DNA from: Temnopleurus reevesii
Taxonomy: Eukaryota; Echinodermata; Echinoidea; Temnopleuroida; Temnopleuridae
Direction: 5' to 3'
Length of the DNA stretch: 64,000 bases
Assembly (NCBI GenBank): GCA_036244855.1
Contig: BQKZ01001110.1
Span: 35,958-99,957 of the forward strand
Shown here: piece after piece, positions 28,801 to 43,800 of the stretch
Numbering within the stretch: the first letter of the stretch is position 1
Layout: every line of letters starts with the position of its first letter
Notes under the pieces: model-generated
What the model was told of the DNA's origin: nothing
Seen by the model: only the letters and a program-made list of their open reading frames with translations
Database searches by the model: none
Program-made: the position numbers and the translations under genes

Positions 28801-31800
28801 CTTAAACCAGTTTATTTTGGAAAACGATATCATTACCAGAAACGAAAGTTAGCTTTCACAGTGTTGATTCAGGGTGGGTGTCCCTTTTTTTCTTCGTTCT
28901 TGGTACAATGTTTCTGTAGTATCGTACGATGTTAAATGAACTCGGACCTACCTAACAACCTTGTCAACTTTCAAAGGTTCCGTTCATCATGTAAAGAGAG
29001 CCGTAGTTCTCTTTTGAATGTTCTCAATAGATTGAAAGTGAAACGTTGCGTTCTCAGGTGGTTTCGCTGCGTTTCAGAAGTTCATCTTTTTGACGAATCT
29101 GGCGATTTCCTTTGAAATGTCTGTCGGATTTACGACTCGCATTTCATTTGAAATCATGGGACTTGGCATTGAGAGGAGCTTACATTGGTGTCTATAAATG
29201 ATCTTGCTAACCAGCCTTTTAATGTAAAATAAGTGAATATTGTACGATAAATGTTAAAGATGGCGCTACAGGTCGGAAGTACTACTTAAGCATCCTCTCT
29301 GCAATACATCTGCGTGGTGAAGTTGACATGGGGAAGTATTTAGTATGACGGGATGTACAGAAGAACTCTACTTAGTATGCTTATGATGGATATGTATTAT
29401 CCAAAAAAATCAATATCCCACACATAATAATAGAATAGCTCTACATAAAAAGCAAACAGCTTATCATGAAGAAATATAAGAAAAAAGAAATAAACTCGTT
29501 CCAAGTAAGTGTCTAACATATTTTGTTTTAGTGATAATAACATCAGAAGTTTTTCATTAAAACTGATTAGATAATTCTGTATGATTATGTTGTATGTAGA
29601 GTTTAGGAATTTAAACAGGTGAATTAATTTTAGAGTAATAAAAAGTAGGTTGTTTATTGAGATAATGAGCGATGAAAGTATCACTCTATGATGTTATCAA
29701 TATTTGTTGAAATTATGATTCATTTAAGAGTCTTAAAGCCATCCAGTACTAAGCTATATATAGTTGCGATAAATTTGAAACTGTCTTTTTTTAATCCTAT
29801 TTTATCAACGAGATATATTAGTTACACTAATCTGTATTCTGTTACTCTGGTTAGCAAATAAATCAGAACTTTACTCTTGTCAAGGATTAAGGCCCGGCCA
29901 CAACAAACACGACACGGCATCACGGCACGGTATTTACGCGATGTCTCCCCTGTGATTGGCAAATTGTTGAAAATCCTTTGCGCGGAGGAGCGCGCTGGCC
30001 AATAACAACCAAGATACTGCGTAAAAACCGTTCCGTTACGCCGTGCCGTGTTTGGTGTGCTGGGGCCTTTACTGATGTATAGAAAATACATAAAGCATTG
30101 CGGTATTTCTAATCCTTTCTATTTTGTTCTTGATCTGTTTATTTTTACACGAACATAGGAGGCCGAAGCCGCTGTAGAGATCGAAGAGAAATTCACCAAG
30201 ATGATGTCCCTCAAGGCTGACCTCCAGACACAGCTCAACGTAAGAATTCAATCAGATTGGATTTGGAAGTTTAAATAAATGAAATTCTAATTCTCTAATC
30301 AGATTTAACACAATATAAACTATTTCCGAAAAATTAGGTGGGCCACAGATAATAGAACCGTACGCCGTGTATTCAACTTTGCGGACACAACAATCGCAAG
30401 CCGGTTCCGATTTCAATATCATTACAAAGGATCGTTGACTTTGTGTTTGACTTAATTTTTCGAAAATAGTTAATATCGTGTTATTTGCACATTCTAAAAA
30501 TACCAATGATATGAATCACCTATGTAAAAAGTAAATATTCAAGATTTTTGTATTAAACATTTTACACTTTACATTCTTGCTTTCGATAATTTTAATTTAT
30601 TTTTCATTTTCAATTGTTACATGTATTTCTTTTAATTTCTTTGCCATCCTCGATCACTTACTTGTTTGTGATAATCGGCATAAATAATGATAAATGATGA
30701 TGATAATTATGTCATGAAATTACATGACATGGCTTTTATTCTTTGTGTTGTTTTTCTACGCTTTAACTTTTGCTTCATATGACGAGAAATTCTTATTATC
30801 TTTTTTCAAATAATTTTTGGATTACTTTTCTTCTTTTCACATTTCATTGTTTGTATGCTTTGAATGCCCCTGGGCAGATTATTCGTTTTTATGATTTTGT
30901 ATTTATTAATATATTTTATTTATAATGATTATTATTCATCATTATTCATTCTTATTGATGCATTTTCTTCTCATTCATCTCTTGATAACTTCCTCTGCCT
31001 TTCGACTGTCTGTTTCCAATCTTCCCTCCACGATGTCCTTTCTCCCATTCATCTCCACCGCATCTCTTCTTTTCCCCTCCACCAACCTCTCTTCACCCAC
31101 TCCCCCACCCTCCCTTCTCTTACTCCCCACCTCGTCTTCTCTGCTTTGTTCATCCTCCCTACCCACTTATCTTCATGTTGCTTTCGTCCAATTTTCCCTC
31201 TACGATGTCCTTTCTCCCATTCATTTCCACTGCATCTCATCTTTACCCTCCTCCAACCTCTCCTTACCCATTACTCCCCCACCCTCCCTTCTTCTCCTCC
31301 CCACCTCCTCTCTGCTTTGTTCTATGAAACATAAAACAACTCCAGGAGCTGCAAGATCGTCTGGAAGAGGAAGAAGATGCCGGAGCCAACGCCAGCGCCG
31401 CCAAGCGTAAACTGGAACAGGAGGCCGGCGAACTCAAACGCGACATTGAGGATCTCGAGATTTCTCTCACTAAGGTACTGCAGCAATAACCCATCTGACT
31501 CGGGGTGTTCGCATTGTTGCGCTCCTTAGCGGTACGAGCGTCAGATCGATCATTGCAGAGGTGCACTGAGTGCGCACCGTGGGGGTTATCCTTGTGGCAA
31601 TGGTCAAACTGGCACTTGTACGAACAAGTCGCGCAGACAGTGCAGACGTGCTTCCGGAAGCTCGTTTACACTGATGGTATTCGCAAGCGGCATTTGTCGC
31701 AACCATTCATGAATGCATACCAGCGGAAAGAATGGTTCAATGATGAATGTACCTTTGCGGATATTTGCTCCAGTGGGAACGAGCCAAACCGAAAGGAATT

Positions 31801-34800
31801 GTGGAGAGTCCATGGTATGTCTAAAATTCTTTCAAATCCATCCAAACGGCTTGCCGTTTTCCAATCATAAATCCTGAAATATCGCCAAAATCGTTGGGCA
31901 ACAGATTTGCGGTATAACTAAATCATTTTATTTATTTGGCTCTATTAACAAAAAAATAATCTGGTTCATTTCTATCTGTGGACTTCCCAATTCCTTTTGG
32001 TTTACCCATCACCGGTTTTAAATACTAGCAACGGATATTCTTTTGGACATTGGTATGAATCGTTGGGGTATAGTACAAACCGATACTCACAAGAAGAGAG
32101 CCATGTCTAAGGGTAGTCACCGTTGTTCGTATTTTAACAGTTTTTGTGAAGTGTCTTATTCATTAACAGTGTGCAATCATGACATTTTTGGAATAATCAT
32201 CTTACAATTTAAATAATGCATGAGATTTCATATCAACCCGCTTTAAGTAGAAAAGAAGAACTACTTAAAATACACAAGTAAATAATTTCATGCTTTGAGG
32301 TTTCTAATATTTGCTGTTTTATGATAGTTCTAACAACATTTTGTTTGATCCTCTAAGTTCATTTCTCTTCATTAAGTTTATTCATTCTGGCTTTTTTCTT
32401 TGCGTTTGCTGTGTTTGCATGTCATATTTCATAAAATTAAACAATCAAAATATACATTTAACTACCTTTTGCTTATTTAGTTATAACTGTCAGGTGCAAA
32501 GTCTAATGGAATTATTCTACAATTGGTTGGATAAAGTTAATTGCCAGGTGCATTTAATTCCGTTTTTTCCCTAAAATTATATAAATTTAATGATCTACAT
32601 CATAATATCTAAAACATTACCGAATTGAAACTGGCCATTTCAATTTCAATTTGATTCCAATTTTTATATAACGTTTTCAATTTCAATGGCTTTCATGTAA
32701 CCATAATGAATTTTTTTATATGAACACATTTCCGTAATACCGAGTTTCAAAATCTGAACCATATACACTATAAACCATACATTGTAAGAAAAGATACTTT
32801 GAGGCCGCAGAGGCTTTTAAAATCTCTTGAATATTCGGATAGTTCCCTTTTATACCTTGTAAATCATAAAGATCTAAATTTGCCATGATCTGCACATAAA
32901 ACACTTCATATCAACTGTTTAACCACTGGTATACATTAGTATTGGGTTACAGTTGCAGTGTCGTAGTTTGAATGTCTCAATCATAGTTTCTCGTCGTTCG
33001 TTTCTCATCCAAATCAGTGATATGCGGTAGAAAAATATCATCAATTCATCTTCTATATCTTTTTAAAGTTTAGCTCCATCACGAATACGTGACGAATTCC
33101 GGAGTTGAATTTAATAAGAAGATACTTCCATAAACGAATCACAGTGATTACATTTCATAAACATGCCTGAAATTCAAATAAAGTGCCTATACTGCACGCT
33201 CCATTTTAGATTTTAATTTTTAGATTCATGACGAAAAATCGACGACCTTGCGCAAAATGAAATAACGGAACAGACGTTACAAAAGACCCGAATGATTGGA
33301 GCTAATGAAATAGGAATAAAAATAACTAATTACTGCATAAACGTATACAAATAAGAATTTTATAATCGGATACGACGTACAACCTGTAGTAATATATAGG
33401 GCTAATAAAACTAACCGCGTGCTGAAAAAAATACACATTTTAATTATGCGATGCCTTAAAACAAGTTGCATGTATTTTTTTACAATATAATTTATTAGTG
33501 TGCTTATCAATTTAAATTGATGTAAGTTCTTTAAAGTGTGTTTGCCGTTTTTAAATTAAAATTAACATGAAATAAAATAATGACCTCTTTTTTTCTTTTT
33601 GAGATTTGTTTTGTATAGCATTTTTACTGAAATAATTTTTCTCTGAGAAATGATTCATCATATTTTCTTATTCTATTTTATGCTATAACTTAAAAGTTTA
33701 AATTTAAGTCAGATGCTTTATTTTTTGTATAATTGATGTTTTATTGAATTTGATTACTGAGGCCACACACTCCTCATGCCGTATTCGGTTAGAAATAGGA
33801 TATGAATATATAATATGAAGAGCAGCGCGTTTCAAGGACATCCTAGAATTGATATTAATGGTATTATGTAATCAAATGTTATCAAAGTAAGTTATTCAGT
33901 CACATGATTAAAGCTGCCCGTTTTAACCCGGCGAAAATGTTTTTAGTATAGTGACGTAAGCAAACCTACGCGTTTTAACCGGGCAAGTCATAATATTCAT
34001 AGTATGACATAACGAATGCTGCGCGTCTTTGACCAAATCACTGACGCGGCATGAAAGACGAGAGACCCTCAGAGCTAACCGGTCCTAGCGCCCCATTGCT
34101 TCTCCTTCGCCCCTATTAGTCCGAGGAGGAGAAGAAGCAGAAGGACGCTACGATTAGGAGCCTGAACGACGACATCGCCGCCCAAGACGAGGTCATCGCT
34201 AAGATGTCCAAGGAGAAGGCGAACCTTGAGGAGGAGCACAACAAGACCCTTGACCAGCTGGCCTCCGAAGAGGAGAAGACCAACCATCTCTCCAAGGTCA
34301 AGGCCAAGCTTGAGGCTTCAGTCGACGAGGTCAGTATCTTTAACCTTCCCCTAGTGTCCCTTAATTAGAACAGTTGCGACAAGGATAACCCTTATTTTTA
34401 TTCTTTTTTAATACTGGAAACAAAAAGACATCAAATGCGATTTGCCGCAACTGTGTCAATTACTAGGACTCTACCTTCTTCTCAAAAGTGCTTATCTATC
34501 CTGTATAAGTGGATATTGTAAGCGTAATTTGGCACATCGTCTTAGAATTAAGTGGTACGCAGTTCCAAAGCTCAATTGAACTGTAATTGAAGTAGGGACT
34601 GGTTTAAGAACTCGTAAAATTTGGTATGTTAATGGCTTAGAAATCGGGACCCAGTTATTGTTTCAAATCTAATTTTGACTGAATCGCCACATTAGAGCTT
34701 TGCGATCCAAATCCTTGTAAACCTGTCTCTTCTTTAAAAGAAGAGACATTCAGCCAATCAGAGTTAACCTATGGCATTGCAACAAATTCCAGTTGATTCA

Positions 34801-37800
34801 AACAGTGCAATCATGACGTCAGTCGAGTTAGATTCATGTTTCCCAGTACGCGAAACTGCCAACATCAATGGGAGTTTTGAAGGAATAGTGAAAATGTATT
34901 GCCATTTTGAAGCGTTTTGGCACAGTGTCCTATGTGGTAAAAGTAACTGCATCTGTTTATTTCCTGGTCCTCAATTTGATCCCATTAAACGGTGACAGAA
35001 TGAGTGCAATGTCGATAGCTCTGTCAGTAAAAAATATTGATATTTTGAAATATTGATAGTATTGATACTAAATCCCGATATTCTTTATTCCTCTCCAGTT
35101 GGAAGACAACCTTGAGCACGAGAAGAAGATCCGTGCTGACGTCGAGAAGGTCAAGAGGAAGCTCGAGGGTGACCTCAAGATGACCCAAGAGACCGTCGAA
35201 GAACTCGAGCACGCTAAGCGTGATATGGAGGAACAGATCAAGAAGTAAGTCCACATATCATCATAAATGATTGTTATAATGATGATAATGATAACAATAA
35301 TAATACTGATAATGATATCAATAATGAAATGAAACAAAAAGCTGGAGGGCGACCTAAAGATGACCCAATAGACTGTTAAAGAACTCGACCACGCTAAGCG
35401 TGAGATGGAAGACCAGATCAAGAAGTAATTCCACCAGATCATAACAAATTATGATTATAATGATAATATGGAGGTTTCGAATTCATTCGTCACAGTCACT
35501 GTCACAGTCGACCGGAAGTACACGCCCCATTTTGCGCACAGCTTCGCAATGTTACCTCACAGCTATGGCTATAAATCCGTGAGGAGCCCTCATATATATA
35601 GTCAATTCTTGACTGGCGTGCTGTAAAAACCTAAAAAATGCCAATCTGTGACGATTGAGCATTTCTTGATTTTCCTGTTCGCTCACTGATCTGTGACGAG
35701 CTCAAAGACGAGCGCGTCCCTCTTGTCTCTTGTGTAGCTGCTTTTGTGACGTCATCTGGGACTAGACGACAAAAATCGAAACTATATTGTGATTATGACT
35801 GATATATATCATGTGAATCCCATTACATTTTTGTATGATCACATTTAAAGTTATTTAGAGGCACCTACATCATTGTGTCCTCGAGCTTCTATTACATTTT
35901 AAGAAAAAAATATAGCAAACAGGCATGTGCTCGATCCAGTGCATAATTATAACGTAAGAATATGTCTTTGGTACACTTCCTTAGGTTATTTGAAAAAAAA
36001 TATACACATTAAAATACATTAATTGTAGTTACGATCATGGCACAAACTTCTTACTAATGATATTCTTTTTGTTTATCCCCCCAGGCGTGACTTCGAGGTC
36101 TCTCAGTTGAACACTCGCCTTGAGGACGAGCAGAGTCTGGTGGCATCTCTCCAACGCAAGATCAAGGAGCTCCAGGTAAGTTCCAGTTGCATATGCAACA
36201 TTGACAGGCTACATCAAAGTACCTCACTGGAGCATCGTTATACAGAACACTACGTGCATAACACCAATCGACGCAACAAAATTGAGAGGAAATGTAAGCT
36301 AAAACCCTTGAAGTAGTCAAATTTATAAGAATCTAAAGCCCTTACAATGGTAAATTTTCATTGACTTATAGCTACTGCGCCATGATTTTGCATGAATAGA
36401 AAAAAAATTGTCACGTTGAAAGTTATTTTGATTATATTTTTCATTTTGACAAATTAAAAAAACACACACAATCTACATGAAAATATGATGGCTTTGGAGA
36501 GGCTTTGTAAGATATTAAAAAAATATAAGGATGTTCCAGTAGTGCCAAGATGTTTCGATTATCATGACTCTGTGTTTGTTGCTTGTTATGAATGTTATGA
36601 ATGACGTTGCAATGTCCGGCATGGAAATGAATTCGACTACTACATGTAACTTTGGACAAAATGTCATTTAGCCCAATTGTCAGACCTGATATTGGGGCAT
36701 GTGTGTTGCTGATAACGAATGAACATGTGATTCTTTGGTGGATTTTATTTCAAAAAATGAAAACAATACATTCGCCGCCAGAATTTGTATGAATAGTGTT
36801 TCATTTTGTGTAGGAAAAAAATAATGTTATACCAATGACGCATAATTGATCAAATCTGTCATTTACGCATTAAATTGAGCAATATGATATGTTATGCATT
36901 TTGTCAGGAGTGTGAAGAGTGTTGCTTAGTGGTGTTTGAAAATGTTAACTATATTAGATTCTTTATATAAAATTGTGTCCATTCAAAAAGTTCTCAACTA
37001 CCATATCATACCTGTCGTTTGAATATTTAATCATGTACATATAAGCTGCAAAAATATGTGGATTGAATCTAAACGTTTATTGCTTCAAAAGAAAATGCTA
37101 CCCCCATTAGCACAATGTACTGGAGTGCTGAGGATGATTGGTTTAATTTTAAACATTTTGATAGCAAACGAGTTACTTACTTTTTTAATCAAACTGCAAA
37201 TGATTAGACATGGCAGTAATTTTAACAAGAGAGTTATTTCAATTGCAGAATAACAATGTTATATTATACATATTCTTTTTATCTAAAATTATCTTGTGTG
37301 TGGTTATGTGGTGGCAGCGGTGGGATTCGAAATAAGTGATATATGATTTCTTTAAAGGTGATAAACAAACAAATTTGTAACACTTTTATAGTGGTAAAAT
37401 AATGATGAAAGGTGACTATCCATGTATAAGTTTGTGTGTTTAAGTTTGTGAATGAGTGCGAGAATGGAATAGAATATCTGTAAATTGTGTTCATGCAAGT
37501 AATTTATCAATTCAACCATTCTCGATCTTTGCGATGCCGACCATGATCTGTAGTAATGTAATGTTTAAATAAATTAACGCGTGTGACCTCTATGAGGTAA
37601 TATTTAGCAAAAACATCACAGGAAACAAAATAATCGGTTCGTTTTTTTATATGTTTGTCTAATACCTTATCAAGTGAGCCGTTATCAATATTTGGAAATA
37701 ATTTAGGCCATTCTGAAAGAAAAGAAACGACTGCCCATTGTCGTTGTGTCCATTAGGGGTGTGATACGGAACAATAACAATTTCTTTATCCTAGATTAAA

Positions 37801-40800
37801 AATGAGGTTTGTCATTAAATGCAAATAATGTTTAATTTTTCTCGATTAACTTATTTCTAATATTTTCGTCAGGGGAAATAGTGCCCCATTCACGTCGGTC
37901 CAAATTTAGATAAACCCACCAGGCCAAATTTTATTTCCGTACATTAATCAATTTCGCCGGGGTACAATTATTTCGCGCGCAGACGGTATTCCATATTTAA
38001 CAGAAACATTGCCAGACGTGAACTATGCTAGGAATGCCGAAAATAATCTACCTGGGTGTCGGCTTGCTTTGATCCTCTGTAATGTACCCAGCATGTACGT
38101 GTCATGTGTTCATGCACAAACACATAGGACACCAATTAGAAAGCCGATATTTTCAGTCGGCCATGAAGGGATATTAGGCGCAGAGATTGTAACAAAGCTG
38201 TTGGTACGAATGTTAGGTCGATGAAATGTCACATTTTAGAGCGGACAGTCATGTCACAGCTTTGCTTTTAATTCCGGTGCAGATTTTATTCTGAGAACAA
38301 ATATACAAGGGCTTGTATAACTAGAAGCATATAATTGTTAAATGTTACTTTGGAATTGCTTATCTCGTCGTGCCCCCTTTAAAGATTTGATACGACCTCT
38401 GGCATAAATCCCACAGGGATCGCGTCTCTTGATGGAATTACGTGCTACTTGATTCACAAAACTGAATGATATTCATGAAAATCAGGTGGGACATTGTTGA
38501 CGAATGTCAAATCATTATCCTAGCTTAAAGCACACGCTTAAGTTTTACAAACCGTTCATTGGAATTGAATATCTAGTTGGATGCAATCCTCAGTATCCCA
38601 CTTGGATACTGTCGCTACCAACTTTGGCAAAAAGCCACTCACTGTTATAGCGATTAAATTATTCTGTTAATGGTACAGCAAAGAGGTAGATTCACAAAAC
38701 ATCTCACTTAATGGCAAATTGAGTGGACCATTGCCAGTTTGCCGTAATAGTATCCGACCAATTTATATACTCCCACTTTTGGCTCCCGGTCAAATTTGTA
38801 CTCTTTAAATAGCCCCACTGCGGCGGGATAAACTGTCACATTGCTTGTTCTTTTTCTTGGCCAAAACTCCGTCACCCTTTAAATCATTGAGCCAAGTTGA
38901 GTGAGCCATCGCCAGTTTTCATTGATGATATTAGACCAATTGATATCCTCCCACTTTTGGCTCCCGGTCAAATTTATATCTGTACTCTTTAAATAGCCCT
39001 ACAGTGGCGGGATCAAATTGTCCCAGTGATAGTTCTTTTTCTTGACCACAAAGTCGTCTATCATTCAGAACATGAAAATGTTTTTCGCCCTTTGTTCAGA
39101 GCTATATAATTTGGGAAGGAAAATGTTCTGGACAATGTGTGTTGGGAGACATTAGAGTCATAATGTATTGCAGATAAGAGGAGGAGCTATGCCTAATCCA
39201 ATCTTTCGCTGGTTCGTAACGGAATTAGAGCGCTTAATTAGTGCCAATTGGCGCCGCTATAAAGAAAGGGGTAGCCACAGGGGGTGCAACATTCCCCGCA
39301 TAGCATTGTTTGTAAGTTATCTGATATACTCATCATCATTATCAATGCAACATTACCGGTTGCGAGCCAAAGGCACTAAGCCAAAGGCATGCAAAGTTAA
39401 CAGACATACAGGCTTATCGTTTGGCAATGGACTCGTTACTCATCACATGCGATTAGGCTTAGACACCCAGTCGAGATTATATACACCAACCCGAGCCGGC
39501 CTGTGCGAGTTTATGGTCCTGATTGTAGACTGGTACTAGAAACAGCTGGCTCATGTAACCTACATTCCAACATGCTTCCGCGATAAGCAATATGTTTTCG
39601 AGATTCATGTTCCACATATTTCCAGATGTCTGCCAAGGGCGCGTGAACATGCAGAGCACATACGGGCATGCACTCTTCGCTGAGATTATACATTTGTCAG
39701 GTCCTATTCATCAAAGCGATATGTGATACCATATCGCTATGTAATTATGTAGCAGGTAAAAGCATGCCTCTCGATAATGTACCGAACATTTACCTTTGAA
39801 CGTAAGGTCTATATCACTGAAGATTCCGAAAGACATTCCAACGCTTCAACTGATTATCTAACAAAGACCGCCCTCCGAGATTGGGCGTTCAAATAATTAT
39901 AATCATTTGGATGAGAATATTACTGGCGGTGCTTTGGAACTTGCCATCTCTCAAAGTTAAATAAAATAGATTTACACCGTAATGTTACAAAACATGTGTA
40001 AGCAGCCACATTCAAACGATGATTGGTTTTACAAAATACCGCTGATTGCAAAGCTTTCACAGATTGCCCTAATGCAATTGTATTCATCTGAAACACATGT
40101 ACTGACAAATTAACTTTGGAATTTTGTTCAGTTCTCGTTCGAATACTAGCAAATATCGACAAAACTCTCAGACGATGTTCATGAATTGAATTCAATTGAA
40201 AGATGTTGCAGTTTCCATGTTGATTAGAATTCCTCTGAAAATTGCTAAAACGCGCTAAATCGAAAGGCTAGATAATCATATTTCCAGCGGCTTGAATAAT
40301 AGAAAAGTAGAATAATACACATGCAACGTTCGATTTACTGAAAATGAAAGTGAAAATTCAAATAATCGACATTACAATAATGCCGAGAATTTTGTCAATT
40401 CCAAAATAGAAATCACAACGATTCAAATTAGCTTGAATAACCATAAATAGGACAGACAAAAGCAAGACACAACATATTTTAATTGCCTGATTCAACCCTG
40501 CAGTAGATAAGAAGATGTCATTTAAAAATTCAATAATTGATGACTCGAATAGTTTGGTATGCAATGAGCAAACCTCATTGAACTAATAGAAGAAGGTCTG
40601 CATCTGTAGGATGTGTAATCGTCTGGTAATTTCTATGGCATTGAAAACGGGCTCCGCATTTTCTTACGCGTCATTTACTTCAGGGTTATGCGACTCGAAG
40701 AATATGCTTAAGATTTACTAGATTTTACCTTGTAACGTAAGGCTCATAAAAACCCTCACCGAACTGATAGTGGAAGGTATGCATATGTAAGATGTGTAAT

Positions 40801-43800
40801 CGCCTGGTAATTTCTATGGCATTGAAAACGCGACGCGAGTTTCCTTCCCCGCCATTTAGTACCGAGTTATGCGACTCAAAGAATCTGCTTAAAGATTTAC
40901 CAGATTTTACCTTGTAACATAAAGTTCATAAAAACCCTCAGGTTATGCACAATGGAGAGTGTTGTAGACATGATAGCTAGCTGGTATAGGGGTAGGATAA
41001 ACAGCGAGCTCAATCAAAACATCGAGATGGCATCCAGGCGGCAGGCGCACGGCCATGACATATTTACAATCCTGGTAATCGCCCGCTGATTGCCCCTTTA
41101 AGCATTCCAGAGATACCAAACCCAGGGCCGCACCGAGAGACGGGGATATTCCCTGGTCCAGCTTTGCCGAGCTATGATAATGATCTGGTTAACAGCTAAT
41201 TCGCACCGCCCACATGGACAATCTAGATAAACTGTGTTGCCAGATGAGCAAAACAAACCGACACACGGTACTTCCATATCTTATGAAGATAGCACATTGC
41301 AGTATAGGCAAACAGAGGCACATCTTGCTTGTAGATATAAGCAAACATACATGTGATGTGAAAATACTTTATCGTTCCAATCAAAATCATATCCCTCTAT
41401 TCAATTGATAAATACTCCCCAAGGTCTCGAGCATTATCCGGTTATATCTGTCCACTGTTTAAGAGGTAATAGTATTTTCTCAATTCAAATCAACCTTCCT
41501 TTAAATAAGTATCTGAAATGCAAGATATCTGAAAACACTAATCCGAGATGGTAGATACAGAATAAGGTATTAATTTAGATATGTGAATATATTTTGTCCA
41601 TATTCATTCTAATTTAATGCAACGTTTTAACTTGAAGAAATAGATATATATTCTACAATACTACATTCATATCTAATCTAGACAGCTTAGGGAATCAGAA
41701 TGGCTATGAAGAGAATACTAGAAATACAATTCCATACAACCAGACTGCAATCAGCCTAGCATGTAGCAGGTCAACTCGGGGTTTTAAGGATCATAGGACT
41801 CGTTCGCATATTGTAATGACTATTGAAACGACTGTACAATGTTTTTATGTTATTAGGATAAGCTTTATATTGATATTCGTAAATGCATGCATTGATAGGA
41901 CACGGGACATACTGCAATGCTTCACAAGCAGATATTTAATCATACAGAATAGAATATATTGCAATCACAAGCACCAAGACTGCAGGCACTGTTTTAATAG
42001 CGTCTGTACAGAAAGTTTAGAGCTGGGTTAATTTGAAATGCAATCAGTTCGGTATTTTGAATACATCGCAATATGATCTAGACTATATAGTGTATGGTAT
42101 ATATGATAAGTTAAGAGGCCTACGTGTAATGTAAAGTAATGAATAATTACCAGCTCATCAATGGCATTGTATTTAGGGGTATTCAAATTAGCACAGAGTA
42201 AGTCCGCCATAAGGAAAACGGTTAGACACTGTTAAGGCTACACTATGTCCATATCTACTGTAGATAGCAATGTTTTGCATTTATCATAAGTGATACATTA
42301 CTAACGTGAGGAATGTCGGGACTGGTATTTTGTCTCGTGGGGAGATAGTTTGTTTAAAGGGGTCACAATGTCAACGAGACGGGACGGGATGGGGCGGTAG
42401 GGGTGTAAACAAGGCGATAGGAGCACGGATAGGAAATCATGATACTGAGAGATGCTGGGTCGGATAGGGGTATCAAATGGGGGAAAACAAAAACATTTGG
42501 GATGAGACGATCGCTGGGCTGGTATTTAGAAGCTATGAGAGATACTTAGGAGGGGATGTTTATGGTGATGCCAGTCGGCTTTGTTGTTAGGATAGGGGTG
42601 GCGATGATACTGCGGATATGTAGAACGAGTTAGCGGGGCGGTTTTAGGGTAGTGTAGGAGGGCGGGTGGGTATCTAGGTGTCAATGAATGGCTGCGGTGG
42701 GAATGTGACATAGGATACACACCACGAAGGTGTCAGAGATCAGATGATGAATGGGCGATATGATGTCACTTTGCATTATCAATATGGGCCATCCACATTT
42801 GGTTCGGAATGCCAAGTATCGCCATAGGGTCACATTGGAGGTATCAAAATCCACCCAGAAATTCGGGTGAGGTGTCCAATGGTCTACGGCGAGGGGTATA
42901 GAGTAGTAGGTTATACATTTTCTGTATTATTATTATACTGTGTATCTGATACACACGCACCGTTTGGGTATGATATAAACTAGGCCGTATGGTATGCACA
43001 TATGGACGTTCTTTAGCCAGCCTCATATATAGCGATGGGGGAAGGGGGTTAACCGGGTCGGATTACGGGGATAGTGGTATGCACGTCGCGTAGACAGGGG
43101 GAAGAGCCTATGCCAGGCAGACGCATACCAATGCCAAATAAGCTCAGAGCTGGCATCACGCCTGCTGAGCCCTGATTGGCCGAGGCTCTCACAGCTCATC
43201 ACCAATGGATGATGACATCACCATTCACAGTAGGCAGACCAACGCATCCCAGCCCATCGTCCCTGAAGACACGGAATGTTAAAAGGCGTAGCTCACTCCT
43301 CATCATCGATCAGTACTCATAGAGCTGAGACAAGCGCAAGGCGGTCCTGTCTTTACCTCTCTCCAACTGCCTCTTCTGTTAGCAGTTGCTATTGCCTTAT
43401 CTGGAGATACCACCCACCGCAGGGGAGCGTGCAATATACAGCTGGAATATAATCGGAGATTACACTTCGCGTTTGCTAGATCCCCTAGCCACTTCATTCG
43501 CTTGGAAGCCTTCATCGAGTGAGCATCGGCCTCTCTCTCTCTTCCCTTCTCTGATTAACTTGGATATAGCATCCTACACACATCAGGAGCCATGGCTAGT
43601 AGTAGTAGCTTTTCCAGTAGCAGCAGCAGCAGCAAGGTGGTCCAAAGGAACGTAACCGGTGGATATGTTACGGATTACAGCTCCTCCACAGGAAGCAACA
43701 TCAACTACAACAAATTGAGCGCCAAGTCCAGACAGCTCATCAGGCGTAGCTATGAGTTGGGAGACAGTGCAGCGGGCATGAGGAAACTCTATGAAGTAGG

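Noticed and set aside
30864..31410. Two long overlapping + frames (156 and 161 codons)
   Set aside because: They are products of the pyrimidine-rich tandem repeat, which lacks stop codons by composition. The real exon (31346-31474) uses another frame.
31505..31870. 121-codon open frame on + strand, with a long minus-strand frame opposite
   Set aside because: Open on both strands because of base composition; no family resemblance and no splice continuity with neighbouring exons.
39168..39539. 123-codon open frame on + strand in the large intron
   Set aside because: No recognisable domain, splice site or Kozak support, and composition like its flanks. Long open frames occur by chance in this GC-richer part of the intron.
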